The notes under the pieces were generated by a model. It was not told the origin of the DNA, made no database searches, and saw only the letters and a list, made by a program, of their open reading frames with translations. DNA of 64,000 nt from Neisseria animalis. GTDB lineage: Bacteria; Pseudomonadota; Gammaproteobacteria; Burkholderiales; Neisseriaceae. The position numbers were made by a program, and so were the translations under genes. Shown here piece after piece: positions 21,549-30,250 of this stretch (within the stretch, counting starts at the first letter, position 1; each line of letters begins with the position of its first letter). The DNA lies in the NCBI RefSeq assembly GCF_900636515.1, contig NZ_LR134287.1, forward strand, positions 620,001 through 684,000. Reading direction: 5' to 3'.

Positions 21549-22802
21549 TTAGGAGGGGTCTTTTAAATGGTATATTTGGGTTACTGCTTCGACAAGATGG
21601 TTATCTCCTGAACCGGCTTTATTAAGTGTTCGGGTTGGAGAGTGCAGTAATTTATTGGTTAATTGAATGGATAGGCGTTCTAATACTTCTTCGGGAGGTG
21701 TACCTTTTGAGAGCTGTTTCATGGCATTTTCCAATACTGCCCGGCGTGCTTTTTCTCCTTCATCACGTAAGGCTCGAATCAGGGGTACGCTTTGACGGCT
21801 CTTTTGCCATTCGATAAATTCTGCTACTTTTTCTTCGACCATCGTTTCGGCAGCGGAAGCAGCTTTTTGTCTGGCTTCTTTACCGCTTTGGACAATTTCT
21901 ATCATGTCGTCGACTGTATAGAGATAGGCATCGCCCAGCTCTCCCACTTCGGCTTCAATGTCGCGAGGAACGGCAAGGTCCAATAGGAAAACAGGAATGT
22001 TATGACGTTTTTTTAAGGCGCGCTCTACCATTCCTTTACCGACGAGGGGCAACTGGCTTGCGGTAGAGGAAACAATTACATCGTATTCGTGTAGAATGCC
22101 GGGCAAATTTCCGAGTAAGCATGGTTCTGCATTGACACTGAGTTTGTCGCACAACTCTTGGGCACGGGGCAGGGTGCGGTTGGCTACGGTAATCAGTTTT
22201 GGATTTTTGGCGGCAAAGTAGGTAGCAACCAGTTCGATCATTTCTCCCGCGCCGATGAATAAGACATTTAAATCGGCAATGTTGGGGAAAATTTGTTCTG
22301 CCATTTTGACTGCAGCGGAGGCCATCGATACGGAGTTTTCACCGACAGCGGTATCGGTACGAACCTCTTTGGCTACTGCAAAGGTTTTTTGAAACAGGGC
22401 GTTCAAATGGCTGCTCAGGCTTTGCTGTTCTTGTGCGATGCGGACAGCTTCTTTGATTTGACCGAGGATTTGCGGTTCTCCCAATACCATAGAGTCCAAA
22501 CCACAGGCTACACGAAAGGCATGGCGTACGGTTTCGTTACTGTTTAAGGTATAAAGGTAGGGGAGGATTTCGTTGATGGGAAGTTCGTGATATTGCGCCA
22601 GCCATTCGATGATGGATTCGGTTTCGCCGACACAATAAAGTTCGGTACGATTACAGGTAGACAAAATTACCGCTTCTTTTGCTGCGTGGCTCTGTGCCAG
22701 ATTATGCACGGCTTCAGGCAGGTTGGCAGCAGTAAAGGCCAATTTTTCGCGTATGCTTAAAGGTGCGGTTTGGTGATTGAGACCGACGGCGGTAAGTTGC
22801 AT
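21549..22802 (-). CDS. hemA: Glutamyl-tRNA reductase
   Basis: 417-residue enzyme that reduces glutamyl-tRNA to glutamate-1-semialdehyde, the first committed step of haem synthesis. It shows the N-terminal VGLNHQTAPLSIREKL, the catalytic cysteine in STCNRTELYCV (about 50), GLDSMVLGEPQILGQIK (about 100-116), the NADPH motif FIGAGEMIELVATYF (about 185) and LLDLAVPRDIE. The C-terminal dimerisation helix ends HLKDPS. The right end of the IS630-like element lies 37 bases beyond the stop. Confidence 0.95.
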   Translation of the reverse strand: MQLTAVGLNHQTAPLSIREKLAFTAANLPEAVHNLAQSHAAKEAVILSTCNRTELYCVGETESIIEWLAQYHELPINEILPYLYTLNSNETVRHAFRVACGLDSMVLGEPQILGQIKEAVRIAQEQQSLSSHLNALFQKTFAVAKEVRTDTAVGENSVSMASAAVKMAEQIFPNIADLNVLFIGAGEMIELVATYFAAKNPKLITVANRTLPRAQELCDKLSVNAEPCLLGNLPGILHEYDVIVSSTASQLPLVGKGMVERALKKRHNIPVFLLDLAVPRDIEAEVGELGDAYLYTVDDMIEIVQSGKEARQKAASAAETMVEEKVAEFIEWQKSRQSVPLIRALRDEGEKARRAVLENAMKQLSKGTPPEEVLERLSIQLTNKLLHSPTRTLNKAGSGDNHLVEAVTQIYHLKDPS

Positions 22803-22835
22803 GAGATATTTGGATTATGGAGTGTGTAGGGCAGT

Positions 22836-22864
22836 ATTATAGCGTAAACCGACTTTGAAATGAA
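22836..22864 (-). promoter_or_regulatory. hemA promoter (candidate)
   Basis: On the minus strand, TTCATT at 22864-22859, 17-base spacer and a perfect TATAAT at 22841-22836, about 35 bases before the ATG. Confidence 0.5.
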
Positions 22865-22931
22865 TGCTTTGCTTGTTTGGGAAATACCGATGATAGTGGC
22901 TTTTAATGGTTTGCTGTCATGAAATTCGGCT

Positions 22932-22975
22932 AAAAGGCCGTCTGCAATTCGATAGGTAAATTGCAGACGGCCTTT
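22932..22975. terminator. Uptake-repeat hairpin terminator after rpoH
   Basis: AAAGGCCGTCTGCAATT and AATTGCAGACGGCCTTT with a ten-base loop, about 20 bases beyond the rpoH stop. Confidence 0.87.
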
Positions 22976-22996
22976 GGCGGATTGGAAGAAGCGTAT

Positions 22997-23860
22997 TCAG
23001 ACTGCTTGAGCTTCTTCTGTTAAGAAACCGCGTAGTTTTTGCATGGCTTTGGCTTCGATTTGACGGATACGTTCGGCGGATACGCCATATTCGGCAGCCA
23101 GTTCGTGTAAGGTTAATCCGCCATCGTCTTGCAGCCAGCGGGTTTCAACAATGCGGCGGCTGCGCTCGTCGAGTTGGGCCAAAGCATTCTGCAAGCCTTC
23201 GGTTTGCAGTGCGTAGTGAGCCTGCTTGGCGATTTGGTTGGTCGGTTCGGAGTCGTTGTCGGCCAACCAGTCGATAGGAGCGAAGTTATCGTCATCATCG
23301 TTGTTGTCGGCCATGATGGCAATGTCGTGGCCGGTCATGCGTTGTTCCATTTCCAAGACATCGGAAAGTTTCACGTCCAAATCATCGGCAATGGCTTGTG
23401 CTTCTTTCGGCGAGAGTGCGTTCAGGTTTTTACGCATGGAGCGCAGATTGAAGAACAGTTTGCGCTGGGGCTTGGTGGTGGCTACACGAACCAAACGCCA
23501 GTTTCGCAAGATAAATTCGTGGATTTCTGCCTTAATCCAATGGACGGCAAATGAAAACAAACGGGCACCGCGTGAAGGCTCGAAACGTTTGACGGCTTTC
23601 ATCAAGCCGATGTTGCCTTCTTGAATCAAGTCAGCTTGGTTGAGCCCGTATCCGTCGTAACCGCGCGCGATGGATACGACAACGCGCAGATGGGAGAGTA
23701 TCAGTTTTTTTGCTGCTTCCAAATCGCCTTTGAGCTGGCGTTCGGCAAGATTGTGTTCTTCCTCGGCAGTCAGCATGGGAATGCTGTTGACAGTATGAAT
23801 GTATTGCTCCAAGCTGCCGTTGCCGCTTTGGACGACGGGTAATGCAAAAGCGTTATTCAT
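22997..23860 (-). CDS. rpoH: RNA polymerase heat-shock sigma factor (sigma-32)
   Basis: 287-residue sigma-70 family factor directing heat-shock transcription. Region 1.2/2 includes MLTAEEEHNLAERQLKGD, LSHLRVVVSIARGYDGYG (2.1), LIQEGNIGLMKAVKRFEPSRG (2.2) and FAVHWIKAEIHEFILRNWRLV (2.4). The RpoH box QRKLFFNLR follows at about 130. Region 4 is TLHELAAEYGVSAERIRQIEAKAM. The frame is open 32 codons further upstream, but the ATG at 23860 matches family starts and has AAGGA 13 bases before it. A minus-strand TGTTATACT (23932-23924) is a possible extended -10. Confidence 0.93.
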   Translation of the reverse strand: MNNAFALPVVQSGNGSLEQYIHTVNSIPMLTAEEEHNLAERQLKGDLEAAKKLILSHLRVVVSIARGYDGYGLNQADLIQEGNIGLMKAVKRFEPSRGARLFSFAVHWIKAEIHEFILRNWRLVRVATTKPQRKLFFNLRSMRKNLNALSPKEAQAIADDLDVKLSDVLEMEQRMTGHDIAIMADNNDDDDNFAPIDWLADNDSEPTNQIAKQAHYALQTEGLQNALAQLDERSRRIVETRWLQDDGGLTLHELAAEYGVSAERIRQIEAKAMQKLRGFLTEEAQAV

Positions 23861-24126
23861 CAGAGGTGTTTTCCTTTTGTATGTTGCCGCTTGCGGACGG
23901 CTGTGATGTGTGCTTAGTGGTAGAGTATAACACCGCCGGCCTTTTATGGCTATCAAACTTCTATATGGTAAACAATCAGTGTTCGATAGCTTGATTTGTG
24001 TATTTTTTGAAAACCGATTGCTTTTTAATATTTGAGTGAATTACTCAGGATATATTCATTCTATTACAAACAGGAGTGAATGTAAATGGTTAAAAATGAT
24101 TTGTTGATAATGGGTTGTCTGAATAG

Positions 24127-24233
24127 TATAGTCGAATAAAATAAGAATGAGACAAGGCAGCGAAGCCGCAGACAGTACACATAGTACGGCAAGGCAAAGC
24201 AACGATGTATCATTCTTATTTTAAATGACTATA
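24127..24233 (-). mobile_element. Correia-type repeat element, 107 bp (copy 2, reverse)
   Basis: Same element as at 14124 in reverse orientation, starting TATAGTCGAATAAAATAAG and ending TTTAAATGACTATA. It shares with the copy at 58632 a single variant base in the core (ATCGTTG for AGCGTTG). It lies between rpoH and a possible small gene. Confidence 0.85.
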
Positions 24234-24326
24234 TGTTGGGAAAACATTTAAAAAAAAGGGGGTGGCTGACTGGCCACACCCAAACACACACACATCAAGA
24301 GGAAAGAGATAAGGAAATACTTCAAT

Positions 24327-24401
24327 ATGAAGGATAACAAATCAGGAGGTATACAAATGAGCAAAATGCTTATCAGATACTATGGTAAGCATTATAAGTG
24401 A
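24327..24401 (+). CDS. Possible 24-residue (or 14-residue) small protein
   Basis: Two in-frame ATGs share one stop. The first, at 24327, has AAGGA 12 bases upstream and reads MKDNKSGGIQ. The second, at 24357, has a near-perfect AGGAGGT ribosome site six bases before it and reads MSKMLIRYYGKHYK, a basic, tyrosine-rich peptide. The coding part contains an 8-bp hairpin (AATGCTTA / TAAGCATT, 24365-24393). Upstream at 24259-24281 is a small GGTGGC/GCCAC stem. No family is recognised. It could instead be a small RNA. The rest of 23861-24510 holds only the repeat element and spacer. Confidence 0.35.
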   Translation: MKDNKSGGIQMSKMLIRYYGKHYK

Positions 24402-24510
24402 AAATCGTTTTTAGATTTTGATACAAATCAAGTTCATGCGAATCGGGTGGTGCAAGACAAGAAAAAAGCCGGAATGCCGTCTGCAAAAACGGCGGTTGGA
24501 GCCGTGTTGT

Positions 24511-25527
24511 TTATTCCGGCGGTGCGGCGTTGAAAATATCGGAAGAAAAGGCATCTTGGTTCAAGCTGCATTGTTGGCAGAGAAAGTCTTGTGCGGCGGT
24601 AATCATTTTTTCAGAACCGCAAGCGTAAACATCGTATCCGCTCATGTCGGTATGGTCTTGCGCGGCAGCGTGTTGAACGTAACCGCGCAAGCCATTCCAG
24701 TTATGATCCGGTTGGGATAAAACGGGGGTAAACGTACTGTTTTGCAGACGGCTTATTAATTCGGCAGCTTCTTCCGGTGCATATAAATCGTCGGCTTTGC
24801 GTGCGCCCCAGTAGAAATGTACTTCGCGGTTGGTGTTTAAGCGGATAAGTTTGAGAAGCATACTGCGTATGGGGGCATAACCTGTTCCGGTGGCGAGCAG
24901 GATAAGGGGGCGGTTTGGCTTGGAGAGTGTCGGGAATGTGCCGAGAGGTCCTTTGAAACGGACGATGCTTTGGGGTTTTACAGACGGCATATCGCTGAAT
25001 ATCATGTTGGAACAAATACCGTTTGTACGTTTGCGGATATGCAGTTCAATCATATTGTTGTCTGCCGGCGAGTTGGCGAGCGAATAACTGCGGCTGATGT
25101 TGCCGGGAAGTAACAGGTTGATATATTGCCCCGCTTGAAAGACAAAGGTCGGAGCTTTTGGCAGAGTCAGCTTTAAGATGGCAACATCGTGTTTGAAAGT
25201 AATGGAGGAGACACGTGCAGGCAGGGTTCTGACAGGCAAGGTTTCATGCCCCGAATAATTGGGAATGTTGATTTCGGAATTGCTTTCGAGTGTGGCACAG
25301 CACATCAGGATTTTACCTTGTGCTTCCTCTTCTTGCGTCAGTGCTTTGCCGGAATGTTCTTTCATCACGGCTTTGCCGCTGATTAATTCTGCTTTGCATT
25401 GTCCGCAAAAACCGCTTTTGCAAGAATGAGGCAGATTGAGGTTTTGGCGCTCGGCGGCGGCCAGAATGGTTTCGTGTTTGCGGACGCTGAATGTGGTTTG
25501 GTCGGATAAGGTAACGGAATGGGTCAT
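24511..25527 (-). CDS. 2Fe-2S ferredoxin / FAD-NAD(P)H reductase fusion
   Basis: 338-residue soluble electron-transfer protein. Residues 1-90 are a plant-type ferredoxin with cluster cysteines in SCKSGFCGQCKAEL and ILMCCATL. Residues about 100-230 are the FAD domain (SRSYSLANSP, and GPLGTF), and the rest is the NAD(P)H domain (LATGTGYAPIRSML, YACGSEKM, CQQCSLNQDAFSSDIF). Similar Neisseria proteins are annotated as CDP-6-deoxy-hexulose dehydrase reductase or phenol-hydroxylase-type reductase. No partner oxygenase or sugar gene is nearby, so the electron acceptor is unknown. Confidence 0.83.
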   Translation of the reverse strand: MTHSVTLSDQTTFSVRKHETILAAAERQNLNLPHSCKSGFCGQCKAELISGKAVMKEHSGKALTQEEEAQGKILMCCATLESNSEINIPNYSGHETLPVRTLPARVSSITFKHDVAILKLTLPKAPTFVFQAGQYINLLLPGNISRSYSLANSPADNNMIELHIRKRTNGICSNMIFSDMPSVKPQSIVRFKGPLGTFPTLSKPNRPLILLATGTGYAPIRSMLLKLIRLNTNREVHFYWGARKADDLYAPEEAAELISRLQNSTFTPVLSQPDHNWNGLRGYVQHAAAQDHTDMSGYDVYACGSEKMITAAQDFLCQQCSLNQDAFSSDIFNAAPPE

Positions 25528-25901
25528 GCTGAATATTTAAGGGATTGATGTGTTGTGTGATGGTTGTGGTGAGCTAAAACAAGAAAGATGCGCTGTTGCG
25601 CGCTCGGAGTTTTGCTCCGTTTTGCTTTTATGGTAGATGATGGATGCAGTTTGCCTGTGGAGTGGCATGAAAACTTATGAAGGCCGTCTGCAAATCGCTG
25701 CATTCGTTTTGCAACGTGATTTTACAGACGGCCTGATGGGTTATTTTGCATAACACGGAATGAAATCAAGCGGCAGGCAGTACAAATAGTACGGGTTGGC
25801 GGACTTGCTGCTTTGGTGGCTTGGCAAGCACCCTTTTAAACAAGGTGTGGCAATGCCGTATCATTCTGTATCAAACAACAAAACAATATACGGGGGAGCG
25901 T
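25528..25901. other. Intergenic region with uptake-repeat pair and decayed long Correia-type repeat
   Basis: No gene seen. An uptake-repeat inverted pair spans 25680-25734. Bases about 25755-25875 contain CAGGCAGTACAAATAGTACGG and GCAATGCCGTATCATTCTG, as in the Correia core, separated by about 55 extra bases, so this looks like a decayed long form of the element. Confidence 0.5.
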
Positions 25902-27332
25902 TTAGCCCAGCTTCGCTTTCACCAACTCTTGCACCTGCGCCGGATTGGCCTTGCCTTTGCTGGCCTTCATCACTTGGCCGACAATCGCGTTGAGGGCTTT
26001 TTCGTTGCCCGCTTTAAACTGCTCGACGGCTTTGGCATTGTTTGCCAACACTTCGTCCACCATTGCTTCGATGGCGCCGGTGTCGGTGATTTGTACCAAA
26101 CCGTGTTTCTCGATGATTTGTTCGATGGAGGCTTCCGGTTCCGCCCACATCGCTTCAAAGGCCTTTTTCGCCAGCTTGCTGCTCAAAGTGCCGTCTGAAA
26201 TTTTGCCCACCAGTGCCGCCAAGCGTGCGGCGGTAATCGGGCTGGCTGCCAATTCCAAGCCTTCTTTGTTCAGCGTGGCCGCCAGTTCGCCGTTCATCCA
26301 GTTAGCTACCAGCTTGCCTTGGCCGCTCGCTTTGGCCGCTTCTTCAAAGAAGGCTGCCTGAACACGGCCGGCGGTGAGCAGGCGTGCGTCGTAATCGGAT
26401 ACACCGTATTCCGCCACAAAACGCGCCGCCATTTCTTTCGGCAACTCGGGCATTTCCTCGCGCGCTTTCTGCAACTGGCCGTCTGAAATGATAACGGGCA
26501 GCAGGTCGGGATCGGGGAAATAGCGGTAGTCGTGCGCGTCTTCTTTCAAGCGCATCACGCGGGTTTCACCCTTGTCGGGGTCGAACAGCATGGTTGCCTG
26601 CTGCACTTTGCCACCGTCTTCCAAAATCTCGATTTGCGCTTCCACTTCGTAATTGATGGCGGCTTCCAAGAAGCGGAACGAATTCAGGTTTTTAATTTCG
26701 CGGCGCGTGCCGAATTCAGACTGGCCTTTCGGGCGCACCGATACGTTGGCATCCACGCGGAACGATCCTTCCGCCATATTGCCGTCGCAAATGTCCAGCC
26801 AAGTCACCAAGCCGTGCAGGGCTTTGGCATACGCCACCGCCTCGGCGGCGGAACGCATTTCCGGCTCGGACACCACTTCCAACAGCGGCGTACCCGCGCG
26901 GTTCAAATCGATGCCCGTCGCACCGCTCAAACCTTCGTGCACCGATTTGCCCGCATCTTCTTCCATGTGCGCGCGGGTAACATTGATGGTTTTCACCTCG
27001 TCGCCCACCACGATTTCCAGCTTGCCGTGTTCCACAATCGGCAGATCCAACTGGCTGATCTGATAGCCTTTGGGCAGGTCGGGATAGAAATAGTTTTTGC
27101 GGTCGAACACGTTTTTCTGATTGATTTTCGCATCCAACGCCAAACCCAATTTAATGGCTTTGGCCACCGCCTCGCGGTTCATCACCGGCAGCACGCCCGG
27201 CAGCGCGCATTCCACCACGCTGGCATGTGCATTCGGCTCGGCACCGAACGCGGTCGACGCACCGCTGAAAATTTTGGATTTGGTGTTTAATTGGACGTGG
27301 ATTTCCAGTCCGATTATGGTTTCCCAGGTCAT
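25902..27332 (-). CDS. gatB: Aspartyl/glutamyl-tRNA amidotransferase subunit B
   Basis: 476-residue subunit of the GatCAB transamidase, which turns mischarged Glu-tRNA-Gln and Asp-tRNA-Asn into the amide forms. It begins [24 protein letters not shown] and carries [54 protein letters not shown] and the C-terminal YqeY-like tail. The uptake repeats in and near it (26195, 26483) are of the GAA dialect. It lies 29 bases after the toxin gene and is last in the row gatC-gatA-antitoxin-toxin-gatB. Confidence 0.95.
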   Translation of the reverse strand: MTWETIIGLEIHVQLNTKSKIFSGASTAFGAEPNAHASVVECALPGVLPVMNREAVAKAIKLGLALDAKINQKNVFDRKNYFYPDLPKGYQISQLDLPIVEHGKLEIVVGDEVKTINVTRAHMEEDAGKSVHEGLSGATGIDLNRAGTPLLEVVSEPEMRSAAEAVAYAKALHGLVTWLDICDGNMAEGSFRVDANVSVRPKGQSEFGTRREIKNLNSFRFLEAAINYEVEAQIEILEDGGKVQQATMLFDPDKGETRVMRLKEDAHDYRYFPDPDLLPVIISDGQLQKAREEMPELPKEMAARFVAEYGVSDYDARLLTAGRVQAAFFEEAAKASGQGKLVANWMNGELAATLNKEGLELAASPITAARLAALVGKISDGTLSSKLAKKAFEAMWAEPEASIEQIIEKHGLVQITDTGAIEAMVDEVLANNAKAVEQFKAGNEKALNAIVGQVMKASKGKANPAQVQELVKAKLG

Positions 27333-27361
27333 GGTTTCATCTCTTTAACAATTAAAATTTT

Positions 27362-27946
27362 CTAGTAGCCCAAGCGCAATAAATCAGTTTGTAATTGCAC
27401 ACCCCACGCTGGCAGTTTTTCGCTCAGTTGCGTGATGCGGGACTTAGTCAGCCAAAAGATAAGATTAGGCTGCTCATAGGAGTTGTCGTACACAAAGACT
27501 TCATGGCAAAGCGGCAGAGCTTGCAATAAATGCTTTGAGGCCGTCTGAAAACGTCGGCGTACCGTGTTGCTGTCAATAAAATGCCCACCCGCTTTGGCTC
27601 GTGCGGCCATACGAGCTAAGTTAATAGCCGCATCATCCACGGCAACATCATTCAAACGCACATGAAAGCCGTTTTCGTGCGCCGCTTTCATACGTTGCAA
27701 AATGGAGCGGCCAGACAAGGTGGATTCCATTGAAAACGACAAGTGCTGCTGTATTGCGAATTGAAACAGGCTGATGGCTTTTCTGCCTGCCTCCATATCG
27801 GCAAGGCGCGGGTGGGCAGGCTTAATCTGCGTTGCGATATGGTCTGAATCAATCACGATTTCAACGGCATCGTGATTGAACGTCCGCAATGTCGATTTGC
27901 CTGCGCCATTGATACCGCAGTAGAAAATAGCCAAATTATTCGGCAT
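27362..27946 (-). CDS. Zeta-type toxin (P-loop kinase)
   Basis: 194-residue protein with a Walker A loop GINGAGKST (residues 11-19), then DSDHIATQ (about 35) and the substrate-side motif FSMESTLSGRS (about 75), as in zeta/PezT toxins that phosphorylate UDP-N-acetyl sugars and poison cell-wall synthesis. The ATG at 27946 is chosen because it overlaps the stop of the upstream small gene by 11 bases, a coupling typical of toxin-antitoxin pairs; an ATG 16 codons upstream is unlikely. It is inserted between gatA and gatB. Activity is inferred from the family only. Confidence 0.75.
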   Translation of the reverse strand: MPNNLAIFYCGINGAGKSTLRTFNHDAVEIVIDSDHIATQIKPAHPRLADMEAGRKAISLFQFAIQQHLSFSMESTLSGRSILQRMKAAHENGFHVRLNDVAVDDAAINLARMAARAKAGGHFIDSNTVRRRFQTASKHLLQALPLCHEVFVYDNSYEQPNLIFWLTKSRITQLSEKLPAWGVQLQTDLLRLGY

Positions 27947-28106
27947 ATTGCACCACTTTTTCCGTGCCGTCGGGGTGGTGTTCGACCAAATCACCGTTGG
28001 CGCGGCGGAATGTCAGCACTTCCTGCCGCTTTTTGGCGGCCATCCAAACGGCAAACTGTAATTGCAGTTGACGCTGTTTTTCCACGATTTGTTCGAGCGG
28101 TGTCAT
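27936..28106 (-). CDS. Putative antitoxin of the zeta-type toxin
   Basis: 56-residue protein MTPLEQIVEKQRQLQLQ... rich in Gln/Lys/Arg at the start, with FRRANGDLVEHHPDGTEKVV near the end. A ribosome site AAGGAAA lies nine bases before the ATG. Its TAA overlaps the ATG of the toxin gene. It does not look like the classical epsilon antitoxin, but small genes of this kind precede zeta-like genes in other Proteobacteria as I recall. The role is inferred from position. A GAA-dialect uptake repeat (28119-28130) is in its leader. Confidence 0.65.
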   Translation of the reverse strand: MTPLEQIVEKQRQLQLQFAVWMAAKKRQEVLTFRRANGDLVEHHPDGTEKVVQYAE

Positions 28107-28139
28107 GCCGGTATTTCCTTTCAGACGGCCTGAGTCTTT

Positions 28140-29588
28140 TCAGACAGGCGTTTTCGTATGCCAATCGCTGTTCATCTGAATCTGATGGGCAGCGTTTAGC
28201 AGCTTGGCTTCGCTGAAGTAATTGCCAATCAGTTGCACGCCCACGGGCAGGCCGTTTGTACCGAAACCTGCCGGCAGGCTGAGGGCGGGGAGGCCGGCAA
28301 GGTTGACGGATACGGTGTAGATGTCCGACAGGTATGCCTGAACGGGATCGGTGTTCAGGCTGCCCAGCAACGGAGCGGTGGTCGGGGCGGCGGGGCCTAA
28401 AATCAGGTCGCAGTCTTTCAATGCCGTCTGAAAATCGTTGGCAACGAGGCGGCGCAGTTTTTGGGCTTTGAGGTAGTAGGCATCGTAGTAGCCGTGGCTC
28501 AAAACGTAGGTGCCGATCATGATGCGTCGTTTCACCTCGCTGCCGAAGCCTTCGGCGCGGGTGTTGCTGTACATTTCTTCCAAATCGCCGAATTGGGCGG
28601 CACGGTGGCCGTAGCGCACGCCGTCATAGCGGGAAAGGTTGGTACTGGCTTCGGCGGAGGTCAGTACATAGTAGGCGGGAATGGACAGCTCTGTTTTCGG
28701 CAGGGAAACTTCTACCGTTTCCGCACCTTGCGCCTTCAGCAGGCCGATAACCTGCTGCAATGCCGTCTGAACATCAGTACTGTTGTTTTCACCGAAATAT
28801 TCCTTGGGCAAACCTACTTTCAAGCCTTTCAACGGTTGGTTCAAATCGCGGGTGTAATCTTCTTTTGCACGTTCCAAGCTGGTGGAGTCGCGTTCGTCGA
28901 AGCCTGCCATGGCGTTGAGCAAAATCGCGCAGTCTTCGGCGGTTTGCGCCATCGGACCGGCTTGGTCGAAGCTGGAGGCATAGGCCACCATGCCGAAGCG
29001 GGAAACGGTACCGTAGGTCGGTTTGATGCCGGTGATGCCGCAATGCGAAGCGGGCTGGCGGATGGAGCCGCCGGTGTCCGAGCCGAGTGCGGCAGGGGCA
29101 AGGCGCGCGGCGACAACGGCTGCCGAGCCGCCGGACGAGCCGCCGGGAACGTGTTCCAAATTCCACGGGTTTTTGGTGGCACCGTAAAACGAGGTTTCGT
29201 TGGTCGAACCCATGGCAAATTCGTCCATATTGGCGCGGCCGAGCGTCACCATACCTTCGTCCAGCAGGTTTTGCACCACGGTAGCGGTGTACGGCGAGAC
29301 GAAATTGTCCAGCATTTTGCTGGAGCAGGCACTCTTCCAGCCGGTTTGGCAGAAAATATCTTTAAAGGCAATCGGCACACCGGTAAGTGTGGTGGCTTGG
29401 CCTGCAGCGATACGCGCATCGGCAGCGCGGGCTTCGGCGAGGGTTTTTTCTTTATCTAAAGTAATGTAGCCGTTGAGCGCGGGGTTTTTCGCATCGATGG
29501 CGGCAAGATATTCGGCGGCCAGTTCGACAGCGGAAATTTGTTTGGACTGCAACAGCTCGGAGGCTTGTTTGAGGGTGTATTGGGGCAT
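28140..29588 (-). CDS. gatA: Aspartyl/glutamyl-tRNA amidotransferase subunit A
   Basis: 482-residue amidase subunit that frees ammonia from glutamine. The amidase signature is present: catalytic Lys in [11 protein letters not shown] (about 75), and [36 protein letters not shown] (about 150-185) with the Ser-cis-Ser-Lys triad. The frame ends ACG CCT GTC TGA, so the stop codon lies inside a GCCTGTCTGAA repeat, a variant of the uptake sequence. Four more copies of that variant lie just upstream of the gene. Confidence 0.95.
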   Translation of the reverse strand: MPQYTLKQASELLQSKQISAVELAAEYLAAIDAKNPALNGYITLDKEKTLAEARAADARIAAGQATTLTGVPIAFKDIFCQTGWKSACSSKMLDNFVSPYTATVVQNLLDEGMVTLGRANMDEFAMGSTNETSFYGATKNPWNLEHVPGGSSGGSAAVVAARLAPAALGSDTGGSIRQPASHCGITGIKPTYGTVSRFGMVAYASSFDQAGPMAQTAEDCAILLNAMAGFDERDSTSLERAKEDYTRDLNQPLKGLKVGLPKEYFGENNSTDVQTALQQVIGLLKAQGAETVEVSLPKTELSIPAYYVLTSAEASTNLSRYDGVRYGHRAAQFGDLEEMYSNTRAEGFGSEVKRRIMIGTYVLSHGYYDAYYLKAQKLRRLVANDFQTALKDCDLILGPAAPTTAPLLGSLNTDPVQAYLSDIYTVSVNLAGLPALSLPAGFGTNGLPVGVQLIGNYFSEAKLLNAAHQIQMNSDWHTKTPV

Positions 29589-29617
29589 GGCGGTATCTTC
29601 GGATTCGGGAGTTGGAA

Positions 29618-29707
29618 GGCCTGTCTGAAAAGTTTTCAGACAGGCATTGTTCGGCGCATTGGTGTTTTTCAGACAGGCATTTCATTTTTTAAACAAGCCT
29701 GTCTGAA
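29618..29707. repeat. Cluster of four GCCTGTCTGAA repeats
   Basis: GGCCTGTCTGAA at 29618, TTCAGACAGGCA at 29635 and 29668 (reverse), AGCCTGTCTGAA at 29696. They share the core GCCTGTCTGAA, which differs from the local uptake repeat at one internal base (T for G's neighbour C) and resembles the dialect described for N. wadsworthii. The first two form a hairpin between gatC and gatA. Confidence 0.8.
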
Positions 29708-29711
29708 AACC

Positions 29712-30002
29712 TTATTCTTCAATCACCTGCGGCACGATATACAGACGGTTGCGCACTTCGGGGGCGACGGCCTGATATTCGGCGGCGCGGTCGGTTTCGG
29801 TAACTTCGTCTTCGCGCAGGCGCAGGGCGGCTTCGTGGGGGTGTGCCATCGGCTCTACCCCGTTTGTATCAACGGTTTGCATTTTCTCAACCAGTGTGAA
29901 AATGTCGTTTAGCTCCTGAAGAATCTGCGTTTTTTCATCGCCGTTGAGTTTCAGGCGCGAAAGGCGGGCGATTTTTTCCACGTCTTGTAAGCTTAAAGCC
30001 AT
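29712..30002 (-). CDS. gatC: Aspartyl/glutamyl-tRNA amidotransferase subunit C
   Basis: 96-residue small subunit that stabilises GatA. It reads MALSLQDVEKIARLSRLKL, then LNDIFTLVEKMQTVDTNGVEPMAHP and LREDEVTE, all family motifs. The ATG at 30002 is chosen over a longer open frame because it is the family start and is preceded by AAGGA. First gene of the gat row. A small inverted repeat TACCCT/AGGGTA (30029-30045) lies in its leader and could be an operator. Confidence 0.93.
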   Translation of the reverse strand: MALSLQDVEKIARLSRLKLNGDEKTQILQELNDIFTLVEKMQTVDTNGVEPMAHPHEAALRLREDEVTETDRAAEYQAVAPEVRNRLYIVPQVIEE

Positions 30003-30250
30003 AAAAAATCCTTGTTTGATAGCCAATTTACCCTGTGATAGGGTATCATTGCGTTCATCTTCATATATAAACGAAGAATTATAACCGAAAAATTCAAGGG
30101 GTGGCATGGTGTTTTTCGGGCTTTCTCCGCCGTTTGCCGGTGGTAAGGCCGTCTGCAAAAGTATTGTTGCCAAAAGATTGAGTATCTCGTCATTATCATT
30201 ATCGGGTTTGCCGCGTTGAAACCGTGGCGTGCCCAAACTCAGGTATTTTC

